Source: Syntrophaceae bacterium
GTDB taxonomy: Bacteria; Desulfobacterota; Syntrophia; Syntrophales; Fen-1087
Assembly: GCA_003161855.1 (NCBI GenBank)
Contig: PMNM01000090.1
Coordinates: 6,767 to 14,745, forward strand
Reading direction: 5' to 3'
Length of the DNA stretch: 7,979 nucleotides
Each line of letters opens with the position of its first letter. The stretch's first letter is position 1. Under the pieces are notes generated by a model. It did no database searches. It had not been told where the DNA came from and saw only the letters and a list, made by a program, of their open reading frames with translations. The translations under genes and the position numbers were made by a program. Positions 1 to 6,018 of this stretch are shown in pieces.

Positions 1-219
1 CTTTTTTCTCTCTGCCAGGACATTATGTCAGAGGGACAGCAGAATGGATTTCTCCGGAAGGATATCCAGGCCAATTATCTGACCTACCTTTTTCTCGGTT
101 CTATCGACACCTTCCTGTCCGTCCTGATCCTCGGAAATGAAAAGATTACTGCGGCAAGGCAGAAACGTTTTACCGACGGCATTACAAACGTATTCATGCA
201 TGGCGCTGTGGTGAGATAG
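1..219 (+). CDS. Probable TetR/AcrR-family transcriptional regulator, C-terminal fragment
   Basis: The reading frame is open from the first base to a TAG at 217-219, giving about 72 residues with the N-terminus off the left edge. An internal ATG at 25 is probably not the real start, since the frame continues upstream without a stop and no good ribosome binding site precedes it. The visible part is helical. A glycine-then-charged stretch (GFLRKDI) leads into a hydrophobic helix (YLTYLFLGSIDTFLSVLIL) and a basic helix ending in a short tail. This pattern is typical of the ligand-binding and dimerisation domain at the end of TetR-family repressors. The DNA-binding helix-turn-helix would lie in the missing part, so the assignment rests on the C-terminal pattern only. 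TetR repressors often sit beside acyl-CoA catabolic operons and respond to acyl-CoA ligands, so it may control the genes downstream (inference). Confidence 0.6.
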   Translation, partial: LFSLCQDIMSEGQQNGFLRKDIQANYLTYLFLGSIDTFLSVLILGNEKITAARQKRFTDGITNVFMHGAVVR

Positions 220-231
220 GCATAGGATTTC

Positions 232-837
232 GTGATGACTTTGAAGGGACAGTTACACACCCATACCACATTCTCCGACGGTACGCTGACCCCCCAGGAG
301 GTTGCCGACATATACGCCGCCCTGGGTTTTGATTTTCTTGCCTTCACGGATCACGATCATCTCCTGAAACCCGCCTACACCAGGATGATCCAGCAGATTA
401 AATCAGACCTCATCCTCTTTTACGGAGTGGAACTGACCGTCCACTGCAGCAAGGGATACGTGCACGTCAGCCGGATCGAAGGTGACAGCGATGTCCTCCA
501 CATTTTCAATCATCCGGCGGATTATGACCTCACCATCAAAGAAACCACCGACTGCATAAAGGAAGTCGCCGGCCGTCATCCCCTCGATGCCGTGGAAGTC
601 ACGCATCACGGCTTTTACACCCCCCAGTTCGACATTGCCGGGATCCCCTATCCCAAGGTGGCCGCAGACGATTCCCATGACCGGTTGGCCTGCGGGCGAG
701 GCTGGGTCGAAGTAGACGGCGACAGAAACCGGGATGCCATTATCTCCGCCATCCGCACGGGGGCATTCCGGAACTGCTATGCAGGGGACATTCACAAAAG
801 AAAACCGTCCGGCTTACATCGGATGCAACTGGCTTAG
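232..837 (+). CDS. PHP-domain metal-dependent phosphoesterase-like protein
   Basis: This encodes 201 residues from a GTG at 232; an ATG directly after it at 235 is equally possible and changes the protein by one residue. The PHP (polymerase and histidinol phosphatase) metal-site motifs are present in order: HTH at residues 9-11 followed by FSDG (14-17), TDHDH at 39-43, a GVEL segment with Glu67, NHP at 93-95, EVTHH at 122-126, and DDSHD at 146-150. These His, Asp and Glu residues normally hold two or three metal ions and hydrolyse phosphoesters. With the full motif set the protein is probably active, although it is shorter than many stand-alone PHP proteins. There is no signal peptide or membrane segment, so it should be cytoplasmic. 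It begins 12 bases after the TetR-like gene and is probably co-transcribed with it. The substrate is unknown, and a link to the acyl-CoA genes downstream is not obvious from the sequence. Confidence 0.85.
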   Translation: MMTLKGQLHTHTTFSDGTLTPQEVADIYAALGFDFLAFTDHDHLLKPAYTRMIQQIKSDLILFYGVELTVHCSKGYVHVSRIEGDSDVLHIFNHPADYDLTIKETTDCIKEVAGRHPLDAVEVTHHGFYTPQFDIAGIPYPKVAADDSHDRLACGRGWVEVDGDRNRDAIISAIRTGAFRNCYAGDIHKRKPSGLHRMQLA

Positions 838-1076
838 TTTGTCATCACGGCTTCAACATAACTGAAATCTGATTTCGCCAGGAGCGAATCAAAAAAATTT
901 GCAACCCTTCTCCAGGCGGTAAAATGCCCGTAAGAGCAAACGTCTGAGCGCGCTGCGCGAATTGTTCCCCTTGCAGCGCAGCAAGCGTCAGAAGGGTCGA
1001 AAGAAAATTTTGAGCTCTGCAAAAAACAGATTTCAAAACCCGATTGGACGTAAACGCTGAAAGGAAGGAGATGTTT
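838..1076. repeat. Intergenic region with a large nested imperfect palindrome
   Basis: This 239-base gap separates the PHP gene from the main operon. It holds inverted-repeat pairs arranged around a centre near base 967: TGAAATCTG at 863-871 with its complement at 1027-1035, AAAATTT at 894-900 with 1005-1011, ACCCTTCT at 904-911 with 990-997, TCTGA at 943-947 with 988-992, and GCTGCGC at 952-958 with 976-982. The inner stem can be extended by CGC (949-951) pairing with 985-987 if small bulges are allowed. The pairs at 904-911 and 943-947 compete for the same bases, so more than one fold is possible. The element could be a dispersed intergenic repeat (REP- or MITE-like), an RNA leader, or a fold at an operon boundary. 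No T-run follows the inner stem on the + strand, so it is not a classic intrinsic terminator. I see no convincing sigma-70 promoter, although an operon promoter is expected here. Confidence 0.55.
1061..1070 (+). promoter_or_regulatory. Ribosome binding site that fixes the start of the first operon gene
   Basis: AAGGAAGGAG is a strong Shine-Dalgarno sequence. It ends six bases before the ATG at 1077. It directly abuts the in-frame ATG at 1071, which is too close to be used, and it lies downstream of an in-frame TTG at 1044. The ATG at 1077 is therefore the best start for the thiolase-fold gene. Confidence 0.8.
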
Positions 1077-2225
1077 ATGGCTGGGAAAAAAGTGGCGATC
1101 TGCGCTGTCGCCCAACACAAGAACGAACCTGACCTCTGGTACAAACGGTTTCAGGGGATGCTCCTGGATGTGCTGGAAGACCTGCAGGCCCAGACGGGAT
1201 TCGACTTTAATGAAGATACCGGCGTCAATACCATTGTCAGTTGCTCCGACGATTTCTTCGACGCCCGGACGATTTCCGACAACGGCGTCACCGATGTCCT
1301 GGGAGGCCATTACCGGGCCGAGGAAAAAATGGCGCAGGAAGGGCTGAATGCTGTCGGTTATGCCCTGGCCGTTATTCTGTCCGGCCATAGCGATCTTGTC
1401 CTCGTAATGGGCCACTGCAAGGAATCCCAGTCGGAAAGCCGCAACATGATTTCCAACCTGGGGTTTGATCCCTTTTACGGCCGGTCTGTCGGACTGGATT
1501 ATATGAATGCAGCGGCGCTGCAGGCGAGAGCCTACATGACGAAGGCGGGCATCACCGACGAACACCTGGCCCGCATCGTTGTGAGGGCCCGGCAGTGGGC
1601 CGCCAGGAATCCCTATGCCAATGCCCGGGAAATCCTCGAGGAAGGCAGGGTCATGGCCTCCCCGATGGTCTGCGACCCCATCCGGCAGCTTCATGTCTAT
1701 CCCGTCTCGGATGGAGCGGTGGGCATGCTCCTCGCATCGGAGGAGCGGGCGAAGGAATTCACCGACAAGCCCGTCTGGATTACCGGCTTCGCCAACTGTA
1801 TGGACAGTTATTTTCTGGGCGACCGGGATCTGACCGGCAACGTCGCCCTGAAAAAAGCTGCGGAACGCGCCTACCGGAAAGCGGGCATCAAAAATCCCAG
1901 AAAAGCGATTGATGTGGTCGAAGTCATGGACGCTTATGCCTATCAGCAGCCCCTGTGGATGGAAGGCCTGGGATTCTGCGAAGAGGGACAGGGCGGCCGG
2001 TTCATTGAGGAAGGCGGCCCCGGCAAATACAAAGTGAATCTCTCCGGCGGTATGCTGGCGGGTAATCCGGTGATCATTTCCGGACTGTACCGGGCTGCGG
2101 AAGCCGCGCTCCAGCTCCGGGGTGAGGCGGGGGACCGGCAGGCGCCTGATGTCAAGAGCGCTGTTGCACATTCCACAACCGGAGCAGCCGGACAGTTCCA
2201 CTCCGTTTTAATTCTTGAGGCGTAA
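1077..2225 (+). CDS. Thiolase-superfamily protein (SCP-x/DitF-like), non-canonical active site, first copy
   Basis: This 382-residue protein has the length and fold signature of the SCP-x-type thiolase group: an N-terminal AICAVAQHK strand, a YALAVILSGHSDLVLVMG core helix-strand (95-112), PVSDGAVGMLLAS (209-221), a GLGFCEEGQGGRFIEEGG segment (297-314), and a C-terminal NLSGG (321-325) with RAAEAALQLRGEAGDRQ. Canonical catalytic residues appear to be missing. The place of the nucleophilic cysteine (consensus C-A-S-G-G before the core helix) is taken by A86-Q87-E88-G89. The histidine of EVHDAF is Met284, and the histidine of the usual GHP motif is Asn330. It is therefore unlikely to work by the ordinary cysteine-acylation mechanism. 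Thiolase-fold proteins with DUF35 partners are known as the benzoylsuccinyl-CoA thiolase BbsAB and the steroid side-chain aldolase Ltp2/ChsH2. A carbon-carbon lyase or ligase role on an acyl-CoA with one of the DUF35 proteins downstream is the best guess. It is the first gene of the main operon and ends 12 bases before the next. Confidence 0.85.
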   Translation: MAGKKVAICAVAQHKNEPDLWYKRFQGMLLDVLEDLQAQTGFDFNEDTGVNTIVSCSDDFFDARTISDNGVTDVLGGHYRAEEKMAQEGLNAVGYALAVILSGHSDLVLVMGHCKESQSESRNMISNLGFDPFYGRSVGLDYMNAAALQARAYMTKAGITDEHLARIVVRARQWAARNPYANAREILEEGRVMASPMVCDPIRQLHVYPVSDGAVGMLLASEERAKEFTDKPVWITGFANCMDSYFLGDRDLTGNVALKKAAERAYRKAGIKNPRKAIDVVEVMDAYAYQQPLWMEGLGFCEEGQGGRFIEEGGPGKYKVNLSGGMLAGNPVIISGLYRAAEAALQLRGEAGDRQAPDVKSAVAHSTTGAAGQFHSVLILEA

Positions 2226-2237
2226 GGAGATCAGACG

Positions 2238-3434
2238 ATGAAGAAGCACAAAAAGAACCGGAACGTCGCGATTATCGGCATCGGCCAGACCAGCCTGTCC
2301 TCTCATAAGGAAGATCAGAACCAGGTGGAAATGGTTCAGGAGGCGGTCATAAACGCCCTGCAGGATGCCCATCTCACGATTGATGATATTGACTGTATCG
2401 TCCATGGCAACATGGAACTCTTCGAGATGCAATTCGCCCCGGATCTCTGGCATTCGCTGGGCACCGGCGCTTATGGCAAAGATGAATACCGGATTACCAC
2501 CGGCGGGACGACAGGGATGACCCTGGTCTGCGCCGCCGACAACCTTGTGGCGTCCGGGCTCTACGACACGGTCCTGGCCATCGGTCTGGAAAAACTCCAG
2601 GAAGGCAACACCACCGGCGGCATCACCAACATGGCCGATCCGCTGTGGTTCCGCAATCTGCAGACCGGCGCCCTGACCGGTACGACCGCCGCGGAAATGA
2701 TCAATGAATTCGGTGAAGAAAGGGCCAAGCGGGCCGCCATGAAATACCGGATTATGATGGACAAGCACGCCGTTCTCAATCCCCGCGCACACCGGCGCTT
2801 CGGCCTGGAATATGAGCAGGCGGAAGATTTGATGGCCAACTCCCCCCAGTTGGTGGGGGAACTCCGGCTGATTCACATGTGCTCCCAGTCCGACGGAGCC
2901 TGCGCCATGATTTTCACCTCCGAGAAAAAGGCCGGGAAAGGAACCGGCAAACCACCCGTCTGGATTCGCGACCATATCCAGGGCCATCGTGAAGAAACAA
3001 TCCCCAATCTCTTCGGCGCGGTCAAACCGGAGATGACCCACCACTATTGCGCCCGGAAACTCTATGAGCGCAACGGGATCACCGACCCGGTGGCATATTT
3101 TGATGTCTTCGAAATGTACGATCCCTCCGCCTGGTGGGCTATGGACTGGCTCCGGGAGTTCTTCCTGCTGAAAGGGGATGAACACATCAAAATGCTGGAG
3201 CGGGGCGATTTTGATCTGGATGGGAAAATTCCCATCAACCCCTCCGGTGGGGTGATCGCCAGTAATCCCATCGGCGCCACGGCCATGCTGAGACCAGCGG
3301 AAGCAGCCCTGCAGATCCGCGGAGACGCAGGACCGCATCAAATCAAAAAAGAGGTGAGACACGCGCTGGCTTCCGGCTTTGGGGGTACATTCTGGACGGC
3401 CCTCATGATTCTCGAAAAAGATCTTAACTGGTAG
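2238..3434 (+). CDS. Thiolase-superfamily protein (SCP-x/Ltp2-like), non-canonical active site, second copy
   Basis: This 398-residue protein starts at an ATG with TAAGGAG eight bases upstream; that ribosome binding site overlaps the stop codon of the preceding gene. It shares the fold signature of its neighbour but is clearly divergent, so it is a second subunit or activity rather than a recent duplicate. Recognisable parts are RNVAIIGIGQT (8-18), the TTGGTTGMTLVCAADNLVASG core (87-107), SQSDGACAMIF (216-226), NPSGG (334-338), and PAEAALQIRGDAG (353-365). The catalytic cysteine position is Gly90, and Cys98 lies eight residues further along inside the helix. The histidine of EVHDAF is replaced by Tyr294 (EMYDPS), and the histidine of GHP by Asn343 (SNPIGAT). 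A tyrosine at the first histidine site recalls the Ltp2 retro-aldolases (from memory), whereas the Asn-Pro is a different variation. It most likely acts with a DUF35 protein on an acyl-CoA carbon-carbon bond. Whether it cleaves by thiolysis or by an aldol reaction cannot be settled from sequence. Confidence 0.85.
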   Translation: MKKHKKNRNVAIIGIGQTSLSSHKEDQNQVEMVQEAVINALQDAHLTIDDIDCIVHGNMELFEMQFAPDLWHSLGTGAYGKDEYRITTGGTTGMTLVCAADNLVASGLYDTVLAIGLEKLQEGNTTGGITNMADPLWFRNLQTGALTGTTAAEMINEFGEERAKRAAMKYRIMMDKHAVLNPRAHRRFGLEYEQAEDLMANSPQLVGELRLIHMCSQSDGACAMIFTSEKKAGKGTGKPPVWIRDHIQGHREETIPNLFGAVKPEMTHHYCARKLYERNGITDPVAYFDVFEMYDPSAWWAMDWLREFFLLKGDEHIKMLERGDFDLDGKIPINPSGGVIASNPIGATAMLRPAEAALQIRGDAGPHQIKKEVRHALASGFGGTFWTALMILEKDLNW

Positions 3435-3445
3435 GAGGTTGAAAA

Positions 3446-4609
3446 ATGGCTGAATATTTTGGAGCAACTGTTGCGGATATTTTCAATACCATGCCTGAGC
3501 GCTTCAAGCCCGAAGAGGCGAAGGACGTGGATATTGTCATTGGATATGAGGCAACCGGCGAGGGAGGCGGCAAGTGGACGGCGACCATTAAGCATGGAAC
3601 CCTGAAAGTGGAAAAGGTCGAAGAGCTCAAAGGATGCAAGACCACCATTCATGCCGACGCGGAAATTTTTGTTGGCGTGACCCTGGGAAAAATCACGGCC
3701 ATCGATGCCCTGACCTCCCAGAAGCTCCGGGTTGTCGGGGACGCCAGACTGCTGATGACCCTTCTGCCGAAGATCTTCGTTCCCTTTACGGTAACACCCA
3801 GGAAAAAGGCGGTCAGTGCCCGGGCCATCCTGGCGACTGTGGAATCCCGCTTTCGTCCGGAAAAGGCCGAAGGCGTCACCATGAACATCGGCTATGATCT
3901 GACCGGTGAGAACGGCGGTCAATGGACCCTGATGATTAAAGACGGGCGATGTACCGTCCGTGAAGGGTTTGCGGAAGACCTGGCCGTCAAACTGATCATG
4001 GATGCAGACGTCTACGCCGGCATGATGCTGGGCACCATCGACGGCGCTTCAGCTTTCACCTCCGGTCAGGTCAGGATCGAAGGGGATATGATGGCGGCAG
4101 CGGCTACCACCAAGTTCTTCCACAAATATGTGGACCCCAACGCCGCGGAAGCGGAGGAGCTGATCTGCCTGCGGGTGACCAATTCCATCGATCAGCGTTT
4201 CGCCTCCGGTCCCGTCATGGGCCGGTGGTTCGCCGGACTCAAGGAGAAGAAGTTCATGGCGAACAAATGTCCGGAGTGCGGCCGGACCCAGATCCCGCCC
4301 CGGGAAATCTGCGCCATCTGCCGGGTTCGCGTCCATGAGTTTGTGGAATTGGGACCGAAGGGAACGGTGACGAATTTCGACATCGTCTATTTTGCCAGTC
4401 CCGATCCGCTGACCGGTGCGGTCCGCGACACGCCTTACACCCCCATCTACGTTGTGCTGGACGGTGCCAGTGAACAGGACGCCTTTGCCTTTGAACTGAA
4501 AAAGGAGGATATTGACCGGATCAAGGTGGGTGCAAAGGTTCGACCGGTCTGGGCGGACAAACCCACCGGGAGCTTCCGGGACGTTCTCTACTTTGAACTG
4601 GACAGATGA
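3446..4609 (+). CDS. Tandem SCP2 domains fused to a DUF35 zinc-ribbon/OB-fold domain
   Basis: This 387-residue protein starts at an ATG seven bases after AGGAGG and has three parts. Residues about 7-115 and 126-230 are two SCP2 (sterol carrier protein 2) lipid-binding repeats that align with each other. Each has an RF(K/R)PE opening, then GYEATGEGGGKW or GYDLTGENGGQW, then a DA(E/D) strand, the LGxI segment, a short helix (DALTSQ or SAFTSG), and a final VxGD strand (VVGD, IEGD). Residues about 255-387 are a DUF35 domain. Its rubredoxin-like zinc ribbon has Cys275, Cys278, Cys289 and Cys292, with IPPREIC between the pairs, and it is followed by an OB-fold ending in KVGAKVRPVW (360-369). DUF35 proteins serve as partner subunits of thiolase-fold enzymes and help form the acyl-CoA site. 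SCP2 domains bind fatty acyl-CoA or sterols in a hydrophobic tunnel. The fusion suggests delivery of a bulky or hydrophobic acyl-CoA to a thiolase-fold partner, most likely one encoded just upstream. No signal peptide is visible. Confidence 0.88.
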   Translation: MAEYFGATVADIFNTMPERFKPEEAKDVDIVIGYEATGEGGGKWTATIKHGTLKVEKVEELKGCKTTIHADAEIFVGVTLGKITAIDALTSQKLRVVGDARLLMTLLPKIFVPFTVTPRKKAVSARAILATVESRFRPEKAEGVTMNIGYDLTGENGGQWTLMIKDGRCTVREGFAEDLAVKLIMDADVYAGMMLGTIDGASAFTSGQVRIEGDMMAAAATTKFFHKYVDPNAAEAEELICLRVTNSIDQRFASGPVMGRWFAGLKEKKFMANKCPECGRTQIPPREICAICRVRVHEFVELGPKGTVTNFDIVYFASPDPLTGAVRDTPYTPIYVVLDGASEQDAFAFELKKEDIDRIKVGAKVRPVWADKPTGSFRDVLYFELDR

Positions 4610-4627
4610 AGAGAGGAGATACAGGAT

Positions 4628-5092
4628 ATGACCTGCAAACATGAAGATACACGAAACTGCTTTGTACTGGAAGGAAAAATGGCCCTTCCGAATCAATACT
4701 TTGCCGGACGGCTCGGATCGAAGTTCATCATCGCCCTGAGGGACAAAAAAAAGATCATGGGGGTCCGCTGCCAGAAATGCAGCAAGACCTTTATTCCCCC
4801 AAGAGAATACTGTGAGCAGTGCTGGTCGAAGATTGCCGAGAACTGGGTGGATCTGGGCTCTGAAGGAGAGCTGGTCAACTTTACCGTCATCCGCTACAAC
4901 GACAAGCATCTGCCAAAGAAAGCCCCTTACGTCCTCGGCCAGATCAAACTGACCGGCGCCGATACCCCTCTGACGCATGTCATCCAGGGGATCGATCCCA
5001 AGGATGTGCATGTGGGTATGAAGGTGAAGGCGGTCTTTGCGGAAAAGACTACGAACACCATCATGGATCTGGATCATTTCGAACCTGTATAG
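4628..5092 (+). CDS. Stand-alone DUF35 (zinc-ribbon plus OB-fold) protein
   Basis: This 154-residue protein has the typical length of single-domain DUF35 proteins. The zinc ribbon is formed by Cys48, Cys51, Cys62 and Cys65 around the conserved IPPREYC loop, preceded by a helix (YFAGRLGSKFIIALRD, 24-39). The C-terminal OB-fold runs from WVDLGSEGELVNFTVI (73-88) to HVGMKVKAVF (128-137). The ATG at 4628 has AGGAGA about eight bases upstream. A later in-frame ATG at 4679, with a weaker GGAAGGAAAA in front, would remove a Cys-containing 17-residue leader. That shorter form would begin MALPNQYF, so the start is not fully settled. DUF35 proteins usually pair with a thiolase-fold subunit, as BbsA does with BbsB. 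Two DUF35 domains and two thiolase-fold proteins in this operon suggest two pairs. It lies 18 bases after the SCP2-DUF35 gene. Confidence 0.87.
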   Translation: MTCKHEDTRNCFVLEGKMALPNQYFAGRLGSKFIIALRDKKKIMGVRCQKCSKTFIPPREYCEQCWSKIAENWVDLGSEGELVNFTVIRYNDKHLPKKAPYVLGQIKLTGADTPLTHVIQGIDPKDVHVGMKVKAVFAEKTTNTIMDLDHFEPV

Positions 5093-5097
5093 GAATG

Positions 5098-5121
5098 ATT
5101 GTTCGATAATTGACAAACAAT
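5098..5121. repeat. Short inverted repeat in the widest gap of the operon
   Basis: ATTGTT at 5098-5103 is matched by AACAAT at 5116-5121 with a 12-base AT-rich spacer. It sits in the 42-base gap before the BKACE gene, the longest gap inside the operon. It could be a weak operator or RNA hairpin, but six-base arms of AT-rich sequence can arise by chance. Confidence 0.25.
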
Positions 5122-5134
5122 TAAGGAGGACATT

Positions 5135-6007
5135 ATGGCAAAAGATTCGAATTCCGTGATTATCTGCGCGGCACTGACCGGGGCGGCTACCATGAAAAAC
5201 AACAATCCCAGCGTGCCTTATACCATCCAGGAATTTGCCGAAGAGGCCTATAAGTGCCGACAGGCCGGGGCGGCGATGGTTCATGTCCATGCCCGGATGG
5301 AGGATGGTCAGCCGACCCACGAAATCGACCGAATTCAGGCGGTCTATGATGCAATCAAGCAGAAGAGCCCGGACCTTCTCGTCTGCTTAAGCTCCGCTGT
5401 GGGCATCTTCAAGACGCCGGAACAGCGCCTGGCCCAGATTATCGCCGTCAAACCGGAAATGGCCTCGTATAATACCAACAGCATGAACTTCAGCATCATC
5501 GACCGGAATACCGGTATGATCTTCTTCGATTATCTTTTCGACAACACCTTCACCATGCTCCAGGATTTCGGCAAAGCCTTTGAAGAAAACAAGGTCAAAC
5601 CGGAGATCGAGTGCTATGACGTGAGCGGGATTGACAATACCATGATCATTGCCAAACAGGGGTTCTTCACCGAACCGATGAATTTCAACTTTGTCTGGGG
5701 CGTTACCGGCGGCCAGCGGTTCCGTCCCGAGATGATGATTGCCATGAAAAACGCCCTGCCGCCCGGAGCCAATTTCACTACCTGCGCCGTCGGCGTGGAG
5801 CAGTTCCCCGCCAATATGCTGTCCTGCCTTCTGGGCGGCCATATGCGCGTTGGGATGGAGGACAATACCCGGATGCCCAACGGCGAGCTGGCCAAGGGAA
5901 GTTACGAACAGGTGGAATGGTGCGTGAAAGTGGCGGCCGCTCTGGGCCGGGAACCGGCAGCGCCATCTGAACCCAGAGAAATCATGGGGATCCGCAAGAA
6001 ATCGTAA
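5135..6007 (+). CDS. BKACE family (DUF849) beta-keto acid cleavage enzyme
   Basis: This 290-residue protein is of typical length for the beta-keto acid cleavage enzymes and starts at an ATG four bases after TAAGGAGGA. Family marks are a VIICAALTGA opening strand (8-17), AGAAMVHVHAR with the zinc-binding pair His50 and His52 (44-54), PEIECYDVS (157-164), NFVWGVTGG (185-193), and GGHMRVGMEDN with Glu242 near the C-terminus (234-244). The fold is a TIM barrel with a metal site. Known members condense a beta-keto acid with acetyl-CoA and cleave it to acetoacetate plus an acyl-CoA; the founding example is the 3-keto-5-aminohexanoate cleavage enzyme (Kce) of lysine fermentation. Substrate type is set by residues that cannot be judged here. 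No lysine fermentation genes are visible, and the neighbours are acyl-CoA enzymes. The substrate is therefore probably a different beta-keto acid arising in the pathway encoded here, rather than the Kce substrate. It is 11 bases upstream of the first acyl-CoA dehydrogenase gene. Confidence 0.9.
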   Translation: MAKDSNSVIICAALTGAATMKNNNPSVPYTIQEFAEEAYKCRQAGAAMVHVHARMEDGQPTHEIDRIQAVYDAIKQKSPDLLVCLSSAVGIFKTPEQRLAQIIAVKPEMASYNTNSMNFSIIDRNTGMIFFDYLFDNTFTMLQDFGKAFEENKVKPEIECYDVSGIDNTMIIAKQGFFTEPMNFNFVWGVTGGQRFRPEMMIAMKNALPPGANFTTCAVGVEQFPANMLSCLLGGHMRVGMEDNTRMPNGELAKGSYEQVEWCVKVAAALGREPAAPSEPREIMGIRKKS

Positions 6008-6018
6008 GGGAGAAAGCC

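Noticed and set aside
949..987. Inner hairpin of the palindrome as a rho-independent terminator for the PHP gene
   Set aside because: The GC-rich stem is not followed by a run of T on the + strand, and it is more than 100 bases past the stop codon. Its pairing fits the larger palindrome instead.
1044..1076. Upstream in-frame starts (TTG 1044, ATG 1071) for the first thiolase-fold gene
   Set aside because: The TTG lies upstream of the ribosome binding site, and the ATG at 1071 directly abuts it with no spacing. The ATG at 1077 has correct spacing and gives the usual family N-terminus.
845..1144. Minus-strand frame of 99 codons across the intergenic palindrome
   Set aside because: It overlaps the start of the thiolase-fold gene and consists mostly of translated palindrome sequence, so it is more likely a by-product of the repeat than a gene. 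It could be reconsidered if copies elsewhere keep the same frame.
834..2201. Long open frame on the minus strand opposite the first thiolase-fold gene
   Set aside because: It is a shadow of the + strand gene: no family motifs, no good ribosome binding site, and the opposite strand encodes a clear thiolase-superfamily protein. The same applies to the minus-strand frames at 2208-3467 and 4049-5320.
5110..5136. TTGACA at 5110-5115 with CATTAT at 5131-5136 as a possible internal promoter for the BKACE gene
   Set aside because: The spacer is only 15 bases and the -10-like hexamer overlaps the start codon, so transcription would begin inside the gene. The upstream genes provide a simpler source of transcript.
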